Of a DNA stretch of 64,000 nucleotides, positions 17,352 to 27,149 are shown one piece after another; position 1 is the first letter of the stretch; every line of letters begins with the position of its first letter. The stretch covers positions 56,815-120,814 of the forward strand of contig DASUHM010000043.1 in assembly GCA_036273515.1 (NCBI GenBank), given 5' to 3'. This stretch comes from Gaiellales bacterium (lineage in GTDB: Bacteria > Actinomycetota > Thermoleophilia > Gaiellales > JAICJC01). Under the pieces are notes generated by a model. The model had not been told where the DNA came from. It ran no database searches and saw only the letters and a program-made list of their open reading frames with translations. The position numbers and the translations under genes are program-made.

Positions 17352-17699
17352 ATGAGCGAGCATCTGACGGCCACGAGGGCGGGGGAGCGGTTCGCGGTGG
17401 CGATCGCCGCAACCACGGACTGCCACCAGGCGTGCGTGGAGGCGATGTCCTACGGCCTGCAGCGGCGGGGCGAGTCCGCCCACCTGCTCCACGCGCGGCT
17501 CATGCTCGACTGCGCGCAGATGTGCGACACGACCCGCGACATGATGCTGCGGAGCTCCGACTTCGCCCACCAGGTGGCCCGCTTGTGCGCCGACGTGTGC
17601 GAGCGCTGCGCGGCATCGTGCGAGCGGCTCGGGCAGGGCATGGAGGCGTGCGCCGAGGCCTGCCGCCGGTGCGCCGAGGCCTGCCGCGCCGTGTCGTAG
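17352..17699 (+). CDS. Cys-rich four-helix-bundle protein, probable copper storage (Csp-like/DUF326)
   Basis: A 115-residue cytosolic protein with 12 Cys arranged as pairs along helices: DCHQAC, DCAQMC, LCADVCERCAASC and ACAEACRRCAEAC. This i,i+3/4 spacing along a bundle is that of the Csp copper storage proteins, in which inward-facing Cys bind many Cu(I) ions. No signal peptide is seen, so it would correspond to the cytosolic Csp3 type. GAGGAGGAG provides a strong ribosome binding site. No copper ATPase or CsoR gene is near. The stop codon touches repeat copy B. Confidence 0.85.
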   Translation: MSEHLTATRAGERFAVAIAATTDCHQACVEAMSYGLQRRGESAHLLHARLMLDCAQMCDTTRDMMLRSSDFAHQVARLCADVCERCAASCERLGQGMEACAEACRRCAEACRAVS

Positions 17700-17800
17700 A
17701 TGGTTGATCGGTAACTCCGCGCGGGCCTGGCCGCGCCACGGCTGGTCGACCGAGACGGTGGCGCCGCTGCGGCTGCGAACGGTCGCACCGATCAACCATC
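17699..17800. repeat. Dispersed palindromic repeat, copy B (perfect 14-bp terminal inverted repeats)
   Basis: A 102-bp element whose ends GATGGTTGATCGGT (17699-17712) and ACCGATCAACCATC (17787-17800) are exact inverted repeats. Inside lies the core GCTGCGGCTGCGAAC followed by GGTCGCA, shared with copies C and D. It occupies most of the spacer between the Cys-rich gene and pyrG and could form a cruciform or a transcribed hairpin. Confidence 0.85.
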
Positions 17801-17881
17801 GGCCGCGGCCGGAGTCCGTCACCGCGCTCGCGTATGATCCATATCCCGTATGCGGTCACTGCGGCGAAAGGCGGCGAGGGC

Positions 17882-19540
<1,659 letters not shown>

Positions 19541-19568
19541 TGCGGCGCCACTAGACTCCCGGGCGCTG

Positions 19569-21071
19569 ATGGACGCCTGGCCCGAGCTCGACCGCTCCAT
19601 GCACCAGCTCGCCGATCTCGGCCGGATGAGCGCACTGCTCTCGTGGGACCAGCAGGTGCTGATGCCGCCCAAGGGAGCCGAGGGCCGGGCGCGGGCCGTT
19701 GCGACGCTGCGGGTGATCCGCCACCGGCAGCTGACCGATCCCCGCCTGGGCGAGCTCCTCGACGAGGCCCGCGAGGGCGACCTCGACGTGCCCCGCGCCG
19801 CCATGGTGCGGGTGCTCGCGCACGACCGTGACCGGGCGGTGAAGCTCCCGGACGACCTCGTCCGCCGCCTCGCCCTGGCCGGCTCGCGCGGCCACGCGGT
19901 GTGGGAGGTGGCCCGCAAGAACCGCGACTGGGAGCTCTTCCGCCCCTGCCTCGAGGAGATGGTGGCGCTGAAGCGCGAGCAGGCCGACCTGCTCGGGCAC
20001 GACGGCGAGGCATACGACGCGCTGATGGACGCGTTCGAGCCAGGGATGAAGACCGCCCGGGTCGAGCCGCTGTTCGCGAGCCTCGCCGACGAGCTGCAGG
20101 CGCTGCGCGGGGCGATCGCCGATGCCGGCCCGCCGCGGAAGCCGCTCTACCGCGGCAAGGTCTTCCCCGAGGCCGTGCAGTGGGATTTCACGATGCGCGT
20201 CCTGCGCGACATCGGCTTCGACCTCGAGGCCGGCCGCCAGGATCTCTCCGCCCATCCCTTCACGACCACAATCGCGCTGCACGACATCCGCCTGACGACG
20301 CGGATGGACGGGTCCGACCCGTTCTCGGCCATCTCCTCGACGCTGCACGAGGCCGGCCACGGCCTCTACGACCAGGGCTTCGACCCGCGGTACGAGGACA
20401 CGCCGATCGCCGAGGCGCCGTCGCTGGGCCTGCACGAGTCGCAGTCGCGCCTGTGGGAGAACCTCGTCGGCCGCAGCCTGCCGTTCTGGGAGCACTACAC
20501 GCCGGTGATGCGGGAGATGTTCGGCGACGTGATGGGCGACGCCGGCCCCGAGGACATCTACCGCGAGGTGAACCGGGTGCAGCCGTCGCTGATCCGAGTC
20601 GAGGCGGACGAGGTGACCTACAACCTGCATATCCTGATCCGGTTCGAGCTCGAGCTCGCGCTCCTGCGCGGCCAGCTCGAGGTGGCCGACCTGCCCGGCG
20701 AGTGGGACGCCGCCTACGACCGCCGCCTCGGCGTGCGCCCGCCGCACGCCGGCGTCGGCGTCCTGCAGGACGTGCACTGGTCGTCCGGGTCGTTCGGCTA
20801 CTTCCCGACCTACACGCTCGGCAACCTCTACTCGGCGATCCTGTGGGAGCGGATCGCGACCGACCTGCCCGACATCGAGGGCCAGCTCGGCCGGGCCGAG
20901 TTCGCCCCGCTGCTCGACTGGCTGCGGACGCGCATCCACCGCCCGGGCCACATCCACGAGGGCGACGACCTGATCAACGAGGTCACCGGCTCGCGGCTCC
21001 AGCACGCACCGTTCATGCGCTACCTCTGGGGCAAGTTCGGGCCGCTCTACGGCGTCGAGGCGCCCGCGTGA
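19569..21071 (+). CDS. Carboxypeptidase Taq (M32 metallopeptidase)
   Basis: A 500-residue zinc carboxypeptidase. The zinc-binding HEAGH motif lies in STLHEAGHGLYDQG, and the family hallmarks LHESQSRLWENLVGRS and (H)-type NEVTGSRLQHAPFMRYL near the C-terminus are present; the latter resembles the usual E-TG-PLN--YF ending. It removes C-terminal residues broadly, except proline. It overlaps the next peptidase gene by 4 bp, suggesting a peptide catabolism pair that feeds alanine dehydrogenase downstream. Confidence 0.95.
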   Translation: MDAWPELDRSMHQLADLGRMSALLSWDQQVLMPPKGAEGRARAVATLRVIRHRQLTDPRLGELLDEAREGDLDVPRAAMVRVLAHDRDRAVKLPDDLVRRLALAGSRGHAVWEVARKNRDWELFRPCLEEMVALKREQADLLGHDGEAYDALMDAFEPGMKTARVEPLFASLADELQALRGAIADAGPPRKPLYRGKVFPEAVQWDFTMRVLRDIGFDLEAGRQDLSAHPFTTTIALHDIRLTTRMDGSDPFSAISSTLHEAGHGLYDQGFDPRYEDTPIAEAPSLGLHESQSRLWENLVGRSLPFWEHYTPVMREMFGDVMGDAGPEDIYREVNRVQPSLIRVEADEVTYNLHILIRFELELALLRGQLEVADLPGEWDAAYDRRLGVRPPHAGVGVLQDVHWSSGSFGYFPTYTLGNLYSAILWERIATDLPDIEGQLGRAEFAPLLDWLRTRIHRPGHIHEGDDLINEVTGSRLQHAPFMRYLWGKFGPLYGVEAPA

Positions 21072-22231
21072 GCACGGCCGCCGGCGTCGTCGAGCTCTTC
21101 TGCGACCTCGCCGCGATCTCGAGCCCGTCCCGCGACGAGCGCGCGGTGGCCGACGTGGTGCTCGAGCGGCTGCGGGGGATGGGCCTCGACCCGGTCGAGG
21201 ACGACTCCGGCGCCCGCACCGGCTCGAACATCGGGAACATCCACGTCGCGCTGCCGGCGACCGACGGCGGAGCCGGCACGCCGATCTTCCTGAACGCCCA
21301 CCTCGACACCGTGCCGCCGGACGGCGCCGTCGAGCCGGAGATCCGAAACGGGATCGTCGTCAACCGCCGCGACACCATCCTCGGGGCCGACAACAAGGCG
21401 GCCGTCGCGGTGATGCTCGAGGCGTTCGCCCGGCTCGCGTCCGGCACGCCGCACGCCGGCGTCGAGCTCGTGCTGACGCCGATGGAGGAGGTCGGGCTGC
21501 GGGGCGCCAAGGCGTTCGACACCTCCCGGCTGACGGCGCCGTTCGGGTACTGCTACGACCACGCCGCCCCGATCGGGAACGTCGTCCTGGCGGCGCCGAC
21601 CCAGAAATCGCTCGAGCTGCGCTTCCTGGGCCGCGCCGCCCACTCGGGGATCGCGCCGGAGGAGGGCAGAAGCGCGATCGCGGCCGCGGCGCGCGCGATC
21701 GCCGACATGCCGCTCGGCCGCATCGACGACGCCACCACCGCGAACGTCGGGCTGATCCGCGGCGGCGTCGCCGGCAACATCGTGCCGCCGGAGTGCCGGG
21801 TGTGGGCCGAGGCCCGCAGCCGCGACGGCGACCGGCTGCGCGAGCAGGTGCAGGCGATGCTCGACGCCGCCACCTACGCCGCCAACCTGTCCGACTGCGA
21901 GCTCGAGTCGCGGATCGTGTCGGAGTACGAGGGCTACCGCTTCGCCCGCACGCACGAGGCGGTGCGGCTGGTGTCGCAGGCGCTCGACGGCTGCGGCTAC
22001 CCGGTCACCTACATCGAGTCCGGGGGCGGCGCCGACGCGAACGTGTTCAACGCGGCGGGCGTCCCCTGCGTGAACGTGTGCAACGGCATGGCCGAGATCC
22101 ACACCGCCTCGGAGCACATCTCGGTGGCCGACCTCGAGGGCATGCTGGGTGTGACGATGGGCCTGATCGAGGCTGCGCGCGTGTCGGGCTCTACAATCGC
22201 GCAGCCAGACCACGACGGAGGCGTTGAATGA
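21068..22231 (+). CDS. M20 family tripeptidase (PepT-like)
   Basis: A 387-residue metallopeptidase. Metal ligands appear in NAHLDTVPP (His, Asp), GADNKAAVA (bridging Asp), TPMEEVGLRGAK (catalytic Glu and ligand Glu) and near the C-terminus MAEIHTASEH (His). The dimerisation domain includes GRAAHSGIAPEEGRSAI. Closest in pattern to PepT-like tripeptidases. GTG start overlaps the M32 stop and its own stop overlaps the ald start, so M32, PepT-like and ald form one unit converting peptides to amino acids and pyruvate. Confidence 0.9.
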   Translation: MSTAAGVVELFCDLAAISSPSRDERAVADVVLERLRGMGLDPVEDDSGARTGSNIGNIHVALPATDGGAGTPIFLNAHLDTVPPDGAVEPEIRNGIVVNRRDTILGADNKAAVAVMLEAFARLASGTPHAGVELVLTPMEEVGLRGAKAFDTSRLTAPFGYCYDHAAPIGNVVLAAPTQKSLELRFLGRAAHSGIAPEEGRSAIAAAARAIADMPLGRIDDATTANVGLIRGGVAGNIVPPECRVWAEARSRDGDRLREQVQAMLDAATYAANLSDCELESRIVSEYEGYRFARTHEAVRLVSQALDGCGYPVTYIESGGGADANVFNAAGVPCVNVCNGMAEIHTASEHISVADLEGMLGVTMGLIEAARVSGSTIAQPDHDGGVE

Positions 22232-23352
22232 GGATCGGTGTCGTCAAGGAGATCAAGCCGGACGAGTCGCGTGTCGCGCTGACCACGGCGGGCGTCGTCG
22301 AGCTGCGCCGGCGCGGGCACGACGTGCTCGTCGAGAGCGGCGCCGGCTCGGGCAGCGCCATGGAGGACGCCGAGTACGAGGCGGCCGGCGCCACCATCAC
22401 GGACGTCGACACGGTCTGGAACGACGCCGAGATGGTGCTGAAGGTGAAGGAGCCGCTCGACGGCGAGTACCAGCGCCTCTCGCCGGGACAGATCCTGTTC
22501 ACCTACCTGCATCTGGCGGCGGCGCCGGAGCTCACGCGCGGGCTGTGCGAGTCGGGCGCCGTCTGCATCGCCTACGAGACCGTCGAGACGCGCGACGGGC
22601 GGCTGCCGCTGCTCGCGCCGATGAGCGAGGTCGCCGGCCGGCTCTCGTCCCAGGTCGGCGCGTACTACCTGATGAAGCCGCTGGGCGGCCGCGGCCGCCT
22701 GATGGGCGGCGTGCCGGGCGTGCTGCCGGCGAAGGTGCTCGTCCTCGGCGGCGGCATCGTCGGCTACAACGCGGCGCTGATCGCCCAGGGCATGCAGGCC
22801 GACGTGACCGTCTTCGAGCGCAGCGTCGACCGCATGCGCGAGCTGGACGTCAGCCTCGGCCGCACCGTGCTCCTGCAGATGTCGGGCCGCCACGCGATCG
22901 CCGAGGCGCTGCCGGACGCCGACCTCGTGATCGGGGGCGTGCTCGTCCACGGCGCCAAGGCGCCGCATCTGGTGACGCGCGACATGCTGCCGTCGATGAA
23001 GCCCGGCTCGGTGCTGGTCGACGTCGCCATCGACCAGGGCGGCTGCTTCGAGACGTCGCGGCCGACGACGCACTCCGACCCGACCTACGTCGTCGACGGC
23101 ATCGTCCACTACTGCGTCTCGAATATGCCGGGCGCCGTGCCGATCACCTCGACCTGGGCGCTCACGAACGTGACGCTGCCCTACATCGAGGCGATCGCGG
23201 ACAAGAGCCTGCACCGGGCGCTGGCCGAGGACCCGGCGCTGGCGCTGGGCGTGAACGTTGCCGCGGGCGAGGTCACGTGCGAGCCCGTCGCCGACGCGGT
23301 CGGGTCGCGGTACACGCCGCTCGAGACGGTGCTTCCCCTGCGGGTCGCCTGA
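22228..23352 (+). CDS. ald: Alanine dehydrogenase
   Basis: A 374-residue NAD-dependent enzyme interconverting L-alanine and pyruvate plus ammonia. The N-terminus MRIGVVKEIKPDESRVALT, the substrate region FTYLHLAAAPELT and the dinucleotide fold LGGGIVGYNAALIAQGM, followed by ERSVDRMREL, are diagnostic. The C-terminal segment INVAAGEVT-like (VNVAAGEVTCEPVA) is also typical. Start by ATGA overlap with the peptidase gene. Confidence 0.95.
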   Translation: MRIGVVKEIKPDESRVALTTAGVVELRRRGHDVLVESGAGSGSAMEDAEYEAAGATITDVDTVWNDAEMVLKVKEPLDGEYQRLSPGQILFTYLHLAAAPELTRGLCESGAVCIAYETVETRDGRLPLLAPMSEVAGRLSSQVGAYYLMKPLGGRGRLMGGVPGVLPAKVLVLGGGIVGYNAALIAQGMQADVTVFERSVDRMRELDVSLGRTVLLQMSGRHAIAEALPDADLVIGGVLVHGAKAPHLVTRDMLPSMKPGSVLVDVAIDQGGCFETSRPTTHSDPTYVVDGIVHYCVSNMPGAVPITSTWALTNVTLPYIEAIADKSLHRALAEDPALALGVNVAAGEVTCEPVADAVGSRYTPLETVLPLRVA

Positions 23353-23846
23353 TGACCGAGGAATCCCCACGGCGCGTCAACATCGCGTCGCCGGCGTTCT
23401 CCGAGTCGGCGGACGATCCCGAGGGGTTCCGGTCGCGGGGCATGCGGATCGGCCCTCGCGTCGGCGCCGCCAACACCGGCATCAGCGTCTACGAGCTCCC
23501 GCCCGGCCAGGCGATCTGCCCCTACCACTACGAGAGCCCCGAGGAAGAGTGGCTGCTCGTGCTGGACGGCCGGCCGACGCTGCGGCATCCCGGCGGCGAG
23601 GACGTGCTCGAGCCTTGGGACGTCGTCTTCTTCCCAGCGGGGCCCGACGGCGCGCACGCCGTGCGGAACAACACGGACTCGGCCGCTCGCGTGCTCATGT
23701 TCTCCGACCGCAGCAACGTCGCGGCGAGCGTCTACCCGGACAGCGACAAGATCGCGATCTGGGCGGGGAACGAGCGCGACAACCTGATCGTGAGACGCGC
23801 CAGCGGCGTCGGCTACTGGGATGGCGAGACCGGCGACGGGGACTGA
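23352..23846 (+). CDS. Cupin-domain protein
   Basis: A 164-residue single-domain cupin. The first metal motif reads CPYHYESPEEEWLLVLDG and the second FPAGPDGAHAVRNNTD, giving His and Glu ligands in the barrel. The C-terminus ends in VRRASGVGYWDGE, common in sugar-binding or mannose-6-phosphate-isomerase-like cupins of unknown substrate. It abuts ald directly (the start shares its last stop base), so is probably cotranscribed with it. No reaction can be assigned. Confidence 0.85.
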   Translation: MTEESPRRVNIASPAFSESADDPEGFRSRGMRIGPRVGAANTGISVYELPPGQAICPYHYESPEEEWLLVLDGRPTLRHPGGEDVLEPWDVVFFPAGPDGAHAVRNNTDSAARVLMFSDRSNVAASVYPDSDKIAIWAGNERDNLIVRRASGVGYWDGETGDGD

Positions 23847-23856
23847 CCCCCGCGCC

Positions 23857-24954
23857 TCAACGCGTCCACTCGATCCATCTCGTGCGAACCGGCAGCGCCC
23901 AGCGGGCCTGCCCCGACATCGTCTCGAACACGATCCGGCGGCCGTCGGCGAGCGCGAGCACCCGCGGGTCGGCCGGGGCCGTCGCGGCGGAGACGATCGG
24001 CCGCCCGGCGGCGCTCGTCACCACCTCGCGCGTGCCGGCGTCCTCGAGGATGACGCCGGCCGGACGGGCCGCGGCGATGACGCGCCCGCCCGCGAGCAGC
24101 GACACGGTGTCGGCGATCACGCCGGTATCCCAGCGCGAGACGACCCGGCCCGCGCCGTCCAGCAGGACGACCGTCGTGATCGGCGGCGGCCCGCCGGCCG
24201 GCGTCACGGTCGTGGCCGACACCGCCAGCACGCCTCCGGCGCCGACCGGCGCCGGCTCCTGGTAGACGCCGCGGTGCAGGAGCTCGGTCAGGGTGCCGGA
24301 GTCGGCGACCAGCCGGTCGCCGAGGTGGGTGACGGAGTTCAGGTCGCGGTAGGCCAGGCGGGGGCCGACGTAGGCGGGGAAGCAGGCATCCCGGGCCGGC
24401 GTGGTGATGCGTCCGGTCGGCAGGTGGTAGACGCGGATCGACGGCGGCCCGTGGAGCCCGTCGCACACGGCCAGCGCGCGTGAGTCCGGGCTCCACGCGG
24501 GCGGGGCGAGCGCGAGGTCGGCGCGGCGAAACGGCGTCGTGATCCGCCCGGTCGCGAGGTCGAGCAGCTCCAGGTCGGCCGGCGGGACGAACGGTGCGCC
24601 GGGGTGCATCGCCACGTAGCGGCCGTCGGGCGAGACCCAGAAGCGGCAGTGGCCCGTCGACGGGGTGACGAGCCGGTCGTCCCCGCCGGCGAGGTCGATG
24701 CGGTGCAGGCGGCAACGGGGGTCGGAGTACCAGAGGGTGCCCGAGAGGGCGCCGTGCGGCAGCGCAGGCAGCTGCACGGCCGGCGCCGGCGGCGGGGTGC
24801 TGTGCGCCGGTGAACCGCCGCCGCCGCGGAGCGCGTCGGCGGCCGCGGCGAAGGCGATCACGGCTACCACGGCGAGCACCGCCGCCGTGTGCAGGCGCTC
24901 GCCCAGGAGCGACGTCTCGGCGGCAGATGTGAGCCGTGTGGGAATCCGTGTCAA
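23857..24954 (-). CDS. Membrane-anchored beta-propeller-like protein
   Basis: A 365-residue protein with a cytoplasmic N-terminus of about 22 residues, one transmembrane helix (about 23-42, HTAAVLAVVAVIAFAAAADA), a Pro-rich linker and an extracytoplasmic part. The latter has repeated blade-like units such as WVSPDGRYVAMHPG, WSPDSRALAVCDG and LDLATGRITTPF, typical of TolB/WD40-like propellers. It likely binds a protein or polymer outside the cell. It converges with the cupin gene and is divergent from xerD. No enzyme motif is seen. Confidence 0.75.
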   Translation of the reverse strand: MTRIPTRLTSAAETSLLGERLHTAAVLAVVAVIAFAAAADALRGGGGSPAHSTPPPAPAVQLPALPHGALSGTLWYSDPRCRLHRIDLAGGDDRLVTPSTGHCRFWVSPDGRYVAMHPGAPFVPPADLELLDLATGRITTPFRRADLALAPPAWSPDSRALAVCDGLHGPPSIRVYHLPTGRITTPARDACFPAYVGPRLAYRDLNSVTHLGDRLVADSGTLTELLHRGVYQEPAPVGAGGVLAVSATTVTPAGGPPPITTVVLLDGAGRVVSRWDTGVIADTVSLLAGGRVIAAARPAGVILEDAGTREVVTSAAGRPIVSAATAPADPRVLALADGRRIVFETMSGQARWALPVRTRWIEWTR

Positions 24955-25035
24955 AAACGCCTATCCTTCCCCGGGAGGGCCGGAGGCACGGCCCGGCAGG
25001 AACCGCTCGGTTTGTGGCGAAAACCAGAGACTGCC
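24955..25035 (+). promoter_or_regulatory. Possibly structured leader of xerD
   Basis: The 81 bp before xerD contain nested complementary segments: GGGCC (24977-24981) with GGCCC (24990-24994), AACC with GGTT around 25001-25012, and an enclosing pair GGCAG (24995-24999) with CTGCC (25031-25035), the latter ending right at the ATG and able to mask it. This could be an RNA element controlling translation. The stems are short and unproven. Confidence 0.3.
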
Positions 25036-25917
25036 ATGGGTGTATACGAAGACAAGCTACGCGACTTTCTCACCCACCTCCAGCTGGAGCGGGGGGCGTC
25101 GCCCCATACCGTCGAGGCCTACCGGCGCGATCTGATCGACCTCGGCGACTTCGTCGAGCACAGCGATCCGGACACGATCCCGGTGGGCGTCCTCGACGAC
25201 TACACCGTCGCGCTGCGCGACCGCGGCCTCTCGGCCGCGACGGTGCGCCGGCGCATGGCGGCGGTGCGTGCCTTCTTCAAGCACCGCGCCCGCGAGGGCG
25301 GCCGCACCGACGCCGGCCGGACGGTGCCGCTGCCGCGGCTGGGCCGCAGCCTGCCCGATCCGCTGACGAAGGCCGAGGCCGAGGCGATCGTGACCCAGCC
25401 CGACACGACCCCGCGCGGCCTGCGCGACCGGGCGATGCTCGAGCTGCTCTACGGCGCCGGCCTGCGCGTCTCCGAGCTCGTCTCGCTGCGCGTCTCCGAC
25501 ATCGACCTCGCCGAGGGCGTCGTCCGCTGCACCGGCAAGGGCGCGAAGCAGCGGATCGTGCCGATGGGCAAGAGCTCGACCGAGGCGACCCGGATCTACC
25601 TCCAGCGCGGCCGCCCGTACCTGGGCCGGCTCCAGCGCGGCGACATCCTGTTCCTGAACCACCGCGGCCAGGGGATCACCCGCCAGGCCGTCTTCCAGCT
25701 CGTGCGCGAGCACGCCCGCAAGGCCGGGATCACCAAGGACGTCACGCCGCACACGCTGCGGCACTCGTTCGCCACCCACCTGCTCGAGGGCGGCTGCGAC
25801 CTGCGCAGCGTCCAGGAGATGCTCGGCCACGCCAGCATCGAGACGACCCAGGTGTACACGCACGTTTCCGCCGACCACGTGCGCAAGGCCTACTTCAAGG
25901 CACACCCCAGGGCGTAA
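25036..25917 (+). CDS. xerD: Tyrosine recombinase XerD
   Basis: A 293-residue site-specific recombinase that resolves chromosome dimers at dif. The N-terminal SAM-like domain starts YEDKLRDFLTHLQLERGAS. The catalytic domain shows the first Arg in YGAGLRVSELVSL, Lys in GKGAKQRIVPMG, HxxR in TPHTLRHSFATHLLEGG, the second His in MLGHASIETTQVYTHV and the nucleophile Tyr in that same VYTH motif. Its position downstream of pyrG is usual in actinobacteria. Start is ATG 25036, giving the standard N-terminus. A structured leader and a GGGGTCAGACCCC hairpin flank it. Confidence 0.95.
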   Translation: MGVYEDKLRDFLTHLQLERGASPHTVEAYRRDLIDLGDFVEHSDPDTIPVGVLDDYTVALRDRGLSAATVRRRMAAVRAFFKHRAREGGRTDAGRTVPLPRLGRSLPDPLTKAEAEAIVTQPDTTPRGLRDRAMLELLYGAGLRVSELVSLRVSDIDLAEGVVRCTGKGAKQRIVPMGKSSTEATRIYLQRGRPYLGRLQRGDILFLNHRGQGITRQAVFQLVREHARKAGITKDVTPHTLRHSFATHLLEGGCDLRSVQEMLGHASIETTQVYTHVSADHVRKAYFKAHPRA

Positions 25918-25950
25918 CGCACCAGGCGGGGTCAGACCCCTTTTGGTGCG
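25918..25950. terminator. Hairpin containing GGGGTCAGACCCC after xerD
   Basis: Immediately after the xerD stop, CGCACCA (25918-25924) pairs with TGGTGCG (25944-25950), and inside them GGGGTC pairs with GACCCC around a single A (25928-25940), followed by TTTT. It is a good factor-independent terminator candidate. The inner 13-mer recurs at 30634-30646, so it is also a dispersed repeat. Confidence 0.6.
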
Positions 25951-25985
25951 CGCGGCAGCGGCGGGGCGGCCGGTAGGGTACGCGC

Positions 25986-27149
25986 GTGCCACGGGCGTGC
26001 GTGATCGTGCTGGATGCGGTGGGGGCGGGCGACCTGCCCGACGCCGCCGACTTCGGCACCGCCGGCTCGTCGACGCTCGCCCACGTGGCCGAGGCGGTCG
26101 GCGGCCTCGCGGTGCCGGCGATGCAGGCCCTCGGCCTCGGCAACATCATGCCGCTGCGCGGCTGTCCGCCCCGCCGCGACGCGCCGTCGGTCTATGGCCG
26201 CCTGCGCGAGCGCAGCCTCGGCATGGACACGACCACGGGCCACTGGGAGATGATGGGGATCGTCACGGAGCAGCCGTTCCCGACCTACCCGGACGGCTTC
26301 CCGGACGACGTTATCGAGGCATTCTCGAAGGCGACCGGCCGGCCGGTGATCGGGAACGTGGCGGCGTCGGGCACCGAGATCATCCAGCGGCTGGGGGAGG
26401 AGCACCAGCGCACGGGCGCCTGGATCGTCTACACGTCGGCGGACAGCGTCTTTCAGATCGCCGCCCACGAGGGCACGATCCCGCTCGAGGAGCTGTACGA
26501 GGCCTGCCGCACGGCCCGCGCCCAACTCGTTCGCGAGCACGCGGTCGGCCGGGTGATCGCGCGGCCGTTCGAGGGCCAGCCGGGGGCCTACGAGCGCACA
26601 CCCCGCCGCCACGACTTCTCGCTCGCCCCGCCGCGGCCGAACTACCTGCAGGAGCTGCGGGCACGCGGGATCACGGTCCACGGGGTCGGCAAGATCGGCG
26701 ACATCTTCGCCGGCCAGGACGTCGACCACTCCAAGCCGACGACCTCGAACGCGCACGGCATCGCCGTCACGACCGAGCTCCTGCGCACCGTGCCCGACGC
26801 GAGCTTCGTGTTCGTGAACCTGGTCGAGACCGACATGCTCTGGGGCCACCGCAACGACCCGCGCGGCTTCGCCGACGCGCTCGAGGAGTTCGACGCCGGC
26901 CTGCCGGACATGCTGGCGGCGCTGCACCACGGCGATCTGCTGGTGCTCACGTCCGACCACGGCTGCGACCCGACGACGCCGTCGACCGACCACTCCCGCG
27001 AGCACGCCCTGCTGGTCGCGCACGTGCCCGGCGCGCCGCTGGTCGGCGCCCGCCACGACGGCGACACGTTCGCGGACGTCGGGGCAACGGTGCTGCGCGT
27101 GCTGGCGCCGGGCGACGCCGACGGCCTGCCGGGCACGCCGGTGCTGTGA
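25986..27149 (+). CDS. deoB: Phosphopentomutase
   Basis: A 387-residue alkaline-phosphatase-fold mutase interconverting (deoxy)ribose 1- and 5-phosphate. The N-terminal metal ligand Asp is in VLDAVGAGDLPDA, the phospho-Thr region reads MDTTTGHWEMMG, and the C-terminal metal site is TSDHGCDPTTPSTDHSREH. GTG start gives the expected N-terminus. It overlaps the pyrimidine phosphorylase gene by 4 bp; together they funnel nucleosides to pentose phosphates. Confidence 0.94.
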   Translation: MPRACVIVLDAVGAGDLPDAADFGTAGSSTLAHVAEAVGGLAVPAMQALGLGNIMPLRGCPPRRDAPSVYGRLRERSLGMDTTTGHWEMMGIVTEQPFPTYPDGFPDDVIEAFSKATGRPVIGNVAASGTEIIQRLGEEHQRTGAWIVYTSADSVFQIAAHEGTIPLEELYEACRTARAQLVREHAVGRVIARPFEGQPGAYERTPRRHDFSLAPPRPNYLQELRARGITVHGVGKIGDIFAGQDVDHSKPTTSNAHGIAVTTELLRTVPDASFVFVNLVETDMLWGHRNDPRGFADALEEFDAGLPDMLAALHHGDLLVLTSDHGCDPTTPSTDHSREHALLVAHVPGAPLVGARHDGDTFADVGATVLRVLAPGDADGLPGTPVL

